A DNA stretch of 51,686 bases from an uncultured Spartobacteria bacterium (GTDB lineage: Bacteria > Verrucomicrobiota > Verrucomicrobiia > Chthoniobacterales > Chthoniobacteraceae). The stretch is taken from NCBI GenBank assembly GCA_903901425.1, contig CAIURC010000134.1:1-51686 (forward strand), read 5' to 3'. A program made the translations under genes and the position numbers. Below, piece by piece: positions 50,645-51,686 of this stretch (within the stretch, counting starts at the first letter, position 1; every line of letters starts with the position of its first letter). Under the pieces are notes generated by a model that was not told the DNA's origin, ran no database searches, and saw only the letters and a list, made by a program, of their open reading frames with translations.

Positions 50645-51031
50645 CTACCAAACCACCTGAATCCCGGGATACGTAGGAATCACTGCATCCTTGGTCACTA
50701 TACGACACTTTCTTTCAAGAGTCTCGGCGATCAGGATTCGGTCGAAGGGATCGTTGTGGATGTCCGGCAATGCCACTGCAGCCATGGCCACCCCTGTGGT
50801 GACCGGCAGTTCATTCAGGCCATGGCGTGTCACCGCCCGTTGTACAAACACCTCCGGGGCGACGGGCAGGAGCAGCCGTCCACGCTTGTGCAGCAGGGCG
50901 ATCTCCCAGGCCGATACTGCCGAGATCAATAGGCTCCCCTTGAACTGGTGTAGGGCTTCCCGCGCCGCTTGGGAAAGCTGATCCGGACTGGAGGCCATCC
51001 AAACCAAGACATGGGTGTCCAGCAAGATCAC
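50645..51031 (-). CDS. vapC: VapC-type PIN-domain toxin
   Basis: 128 residues starting at GTG 51031 (VILLDTHVLVWMAS). PIN acidic residues: Asp5 in LLDTHVLVW, Glu43 in SAWEIALL, Asp94/Asp97 in HNDPFDRILIAET, and Asp115 in VTKDAVI. This is the intact set for a magnesium-dependent RNase that cleaves tRNA or rRNA. The DTHVLVW and DPFDRILIA forms belong to the group paired with Phd/YefM antitoxins. The GTG overlaps the antitoxin stop (GTGA), so the two are coupled. Confidence 0.88.
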   Translation of the reverse strand: MILLDTHVLVWMASSPDQLSQAAREALHQFKGSLLISAVSAWEIALLHKRGRLLLPVAPEVFVQRAVTRHGLNELPVTTGVAMAAVALPDIHNDPFDRILIAETLERKCRIVTKDAVIPTYPGIQVVW

Positions 51032-51261
51032 CGCAGCTCCTCCGGCCAATCCGCCGCGCCGAGCGGAGCCGTGGGGTCCCCCACGTATCGGGCGCCACGC
51101 AACTCGGGATCGGGTTCGAGGGTGCTTTCCCTGCGATGGGGGACGATGTTCGCCACGGGGGTACCATTCCGGCAGAGCACCACCGTTTCGCCACGGGTTT
51201 CCACGGCGGCAACCAAGCGGGAGAGCTGGGTTTTTGCCTCGTAAATATTGATGGAAATCAT
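51028..51261 (-). CDS. Phd/YefM-type antitoxin
   Basis: 77 residues from ATG 51261 (MISINIYEAKTQLSRLVAAV). The Phd/YefM N-terminal fold with NIYEAKTQLSRLV and GETVVLCRNGTPVANIVPHR is clear; it binds DNA and is usually autoregulatory. The C terminus (residues about 50-77, ending AADWPEELR) should wrap the toxin. It overlaps vapC by 4 nt, antitoxin first. The operator must be upstream of 51261; I see no clear palindrome. Confidence 0.85.
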   Translation of the reverse strand: MISINIYEAKTQLSRLVAAVETRGETVVLCRNGTPVANIVPHRRESTLEPDPELRGARYVGDPTAPLGAADWPEELR

Positions 51262-51601
51262 CTCGCACAAAATGAACCCAGGATGCCAGCATTGGTCAAG
51301 TCTGGTCTGGTTATTTTGTGACTCCTGCAGGGAGGGTAACGGCCAAATGGCCGGAACATCCGGAGCCGGACCGGGTGGGATCTGGGTCCTGTCTCAGGGG
51401 GCCCGGAGGAAAAAATATCGCTCGTAGCCGGCGGTTGAGCGCAGCGACACAGCCGGACCGTGCTCCCAAATAGCGCCCGATCCTGCAAGGGATCTCAGAA
51501 GAGTGTAGAGGGTAAACTTGGAGCGCCGTACGCTCCACTGCAGCCTACTGACAATTCCAAAAAAGCCTCATAATTGGTAAAGGACCTGCTTGCTATCACG
51601 C
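51262..51601. other. intergenic region with a possible promoter
   Basis: 340 bp separating the Phd-VapC pair from the gene at the edge. CTGACA (51548-51553) and CATAAT (51569-51574), 15 nt apart, could be a weak promoter for the edge gene. No gene, terminator or clear terminal inverted repeat recognised elsewhere. Confidence 0.3.
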
Positions 51602-51686
51602 ATGGCAAGAAGATCTTTGAAAACTGTGACAGGCAGAAGGAGCAGGCAGGAGCAACGCAGATTGCAAGCGGCGGAGATGTTCGCTG
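51602..51686 (+). mobile_element. 5' end of a probable IS630-type transposase (partial)
   Basis: From the ATG at 51602 the frame stays open to the window edge for 28 codons: MARRSLKTVTGRRSRQEQRR then LQAAEMFA. A basic stretch leading into a helix of the form RRLQAAEMF is how the winged-helix N terminus of IS630-family transposases begins. Too short to be sure; a regulator with a basic tail is possible. Confidence 0.35.

Noticed and set aside
1-51686. CRISPR array or integrated phage
   Set aside because: No regularly spaced direct repeats were seen, and no capsid, tail, integrase or cas gene is present.

Overview
The window looks like chromosomal DNA of a Gram-negative member of the PVC group, most likely Verrucomicrobiota. 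The signs are DUF1501 and DUF1549/DUF1553 'planctomycete-type cytochrome' proteins, DUF1080 secreted glycosidase-like proteins, a lipid A pathway with LpxI and LpxB, a large C-terminal-Phe porin, a ResB/CcsA cytochrome c maturation pair and generally high GC. The lineage is inferred from gene content, not from a marker gene tree.

Layout. 1-3.5 kb: the tail of an unknown gene, then a minus-strand overlapping cassette of a heme-oxygenase-like diiron oxidase, a broken fatty-acid-desaturase-like gene, a DUF3419 (BtaA-like) aminocarboxypropyl transferase and a GNAT protein. This is the least familiar gene set here. 3.5-8.4 kb: an uncharacterised membrane protein, a secreted SGNH hydrolase, a decayed PIN toxin, and a UPF0175-HepT-MntA toxin-antitoxin set whose HepT lacks the expected histidine. 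8.4-15.7 kb: PAP2 phosphatase, secreted DUF1080-like protein, MFS permease, lipoprotein, ResB and CcsA. 15.9-24.2 kb: SerB-like phosphatase, a DUF1501 plus PSCyt/DUF1553 pair read away from a divergent AraC regulator, and a second such pair collapsed by deletion into one chimeric pseudogene.

24.7-34.2 kb: DUF1080 protein and lipocalin, then a tightly packed nine-gene lipid-modification operon (acyl desaturase, FAD oxidoreductase, DUF1365, CFA synthase-like methyltransferase, DUF1475, DUF2062, DUF1295, a second methyltransferase of the CFA/coclaurine-N-methyltransferase type, and a TPR protein). Overlapping start/stop codons suggest one transcript for most of it. 34.3-45.8 kb: porin, a 2-dehydropantoate reductase-like protein, and a long minus-strand series yhbY-dprA-topB-lpxI-Gfo/Idh-lpxB-ArnT-like, preceded by tRNA-Val(CAC). 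45.9-51.7 kb: a large GH63/MGH1-like glycosidase, a membrane class III nucleotide cyclase, a Phd-VapC pair and the first codons of a probable IS630-type transposase at the edge.

Functionally the window is dominated by envelope and lipid chemistry: lipid A assembly and possible modification, fatty-acid methylation/cyclopropanation, phospholipid phosphatase and aminocarboxypropyl transfer. Around this lie sugar-polymer catabolism genes and decaying toxin-antitoxin remnants. Many starts lack a clear Shine-Dalgarno sequence and carry pyrimidine-rich leaders instead.
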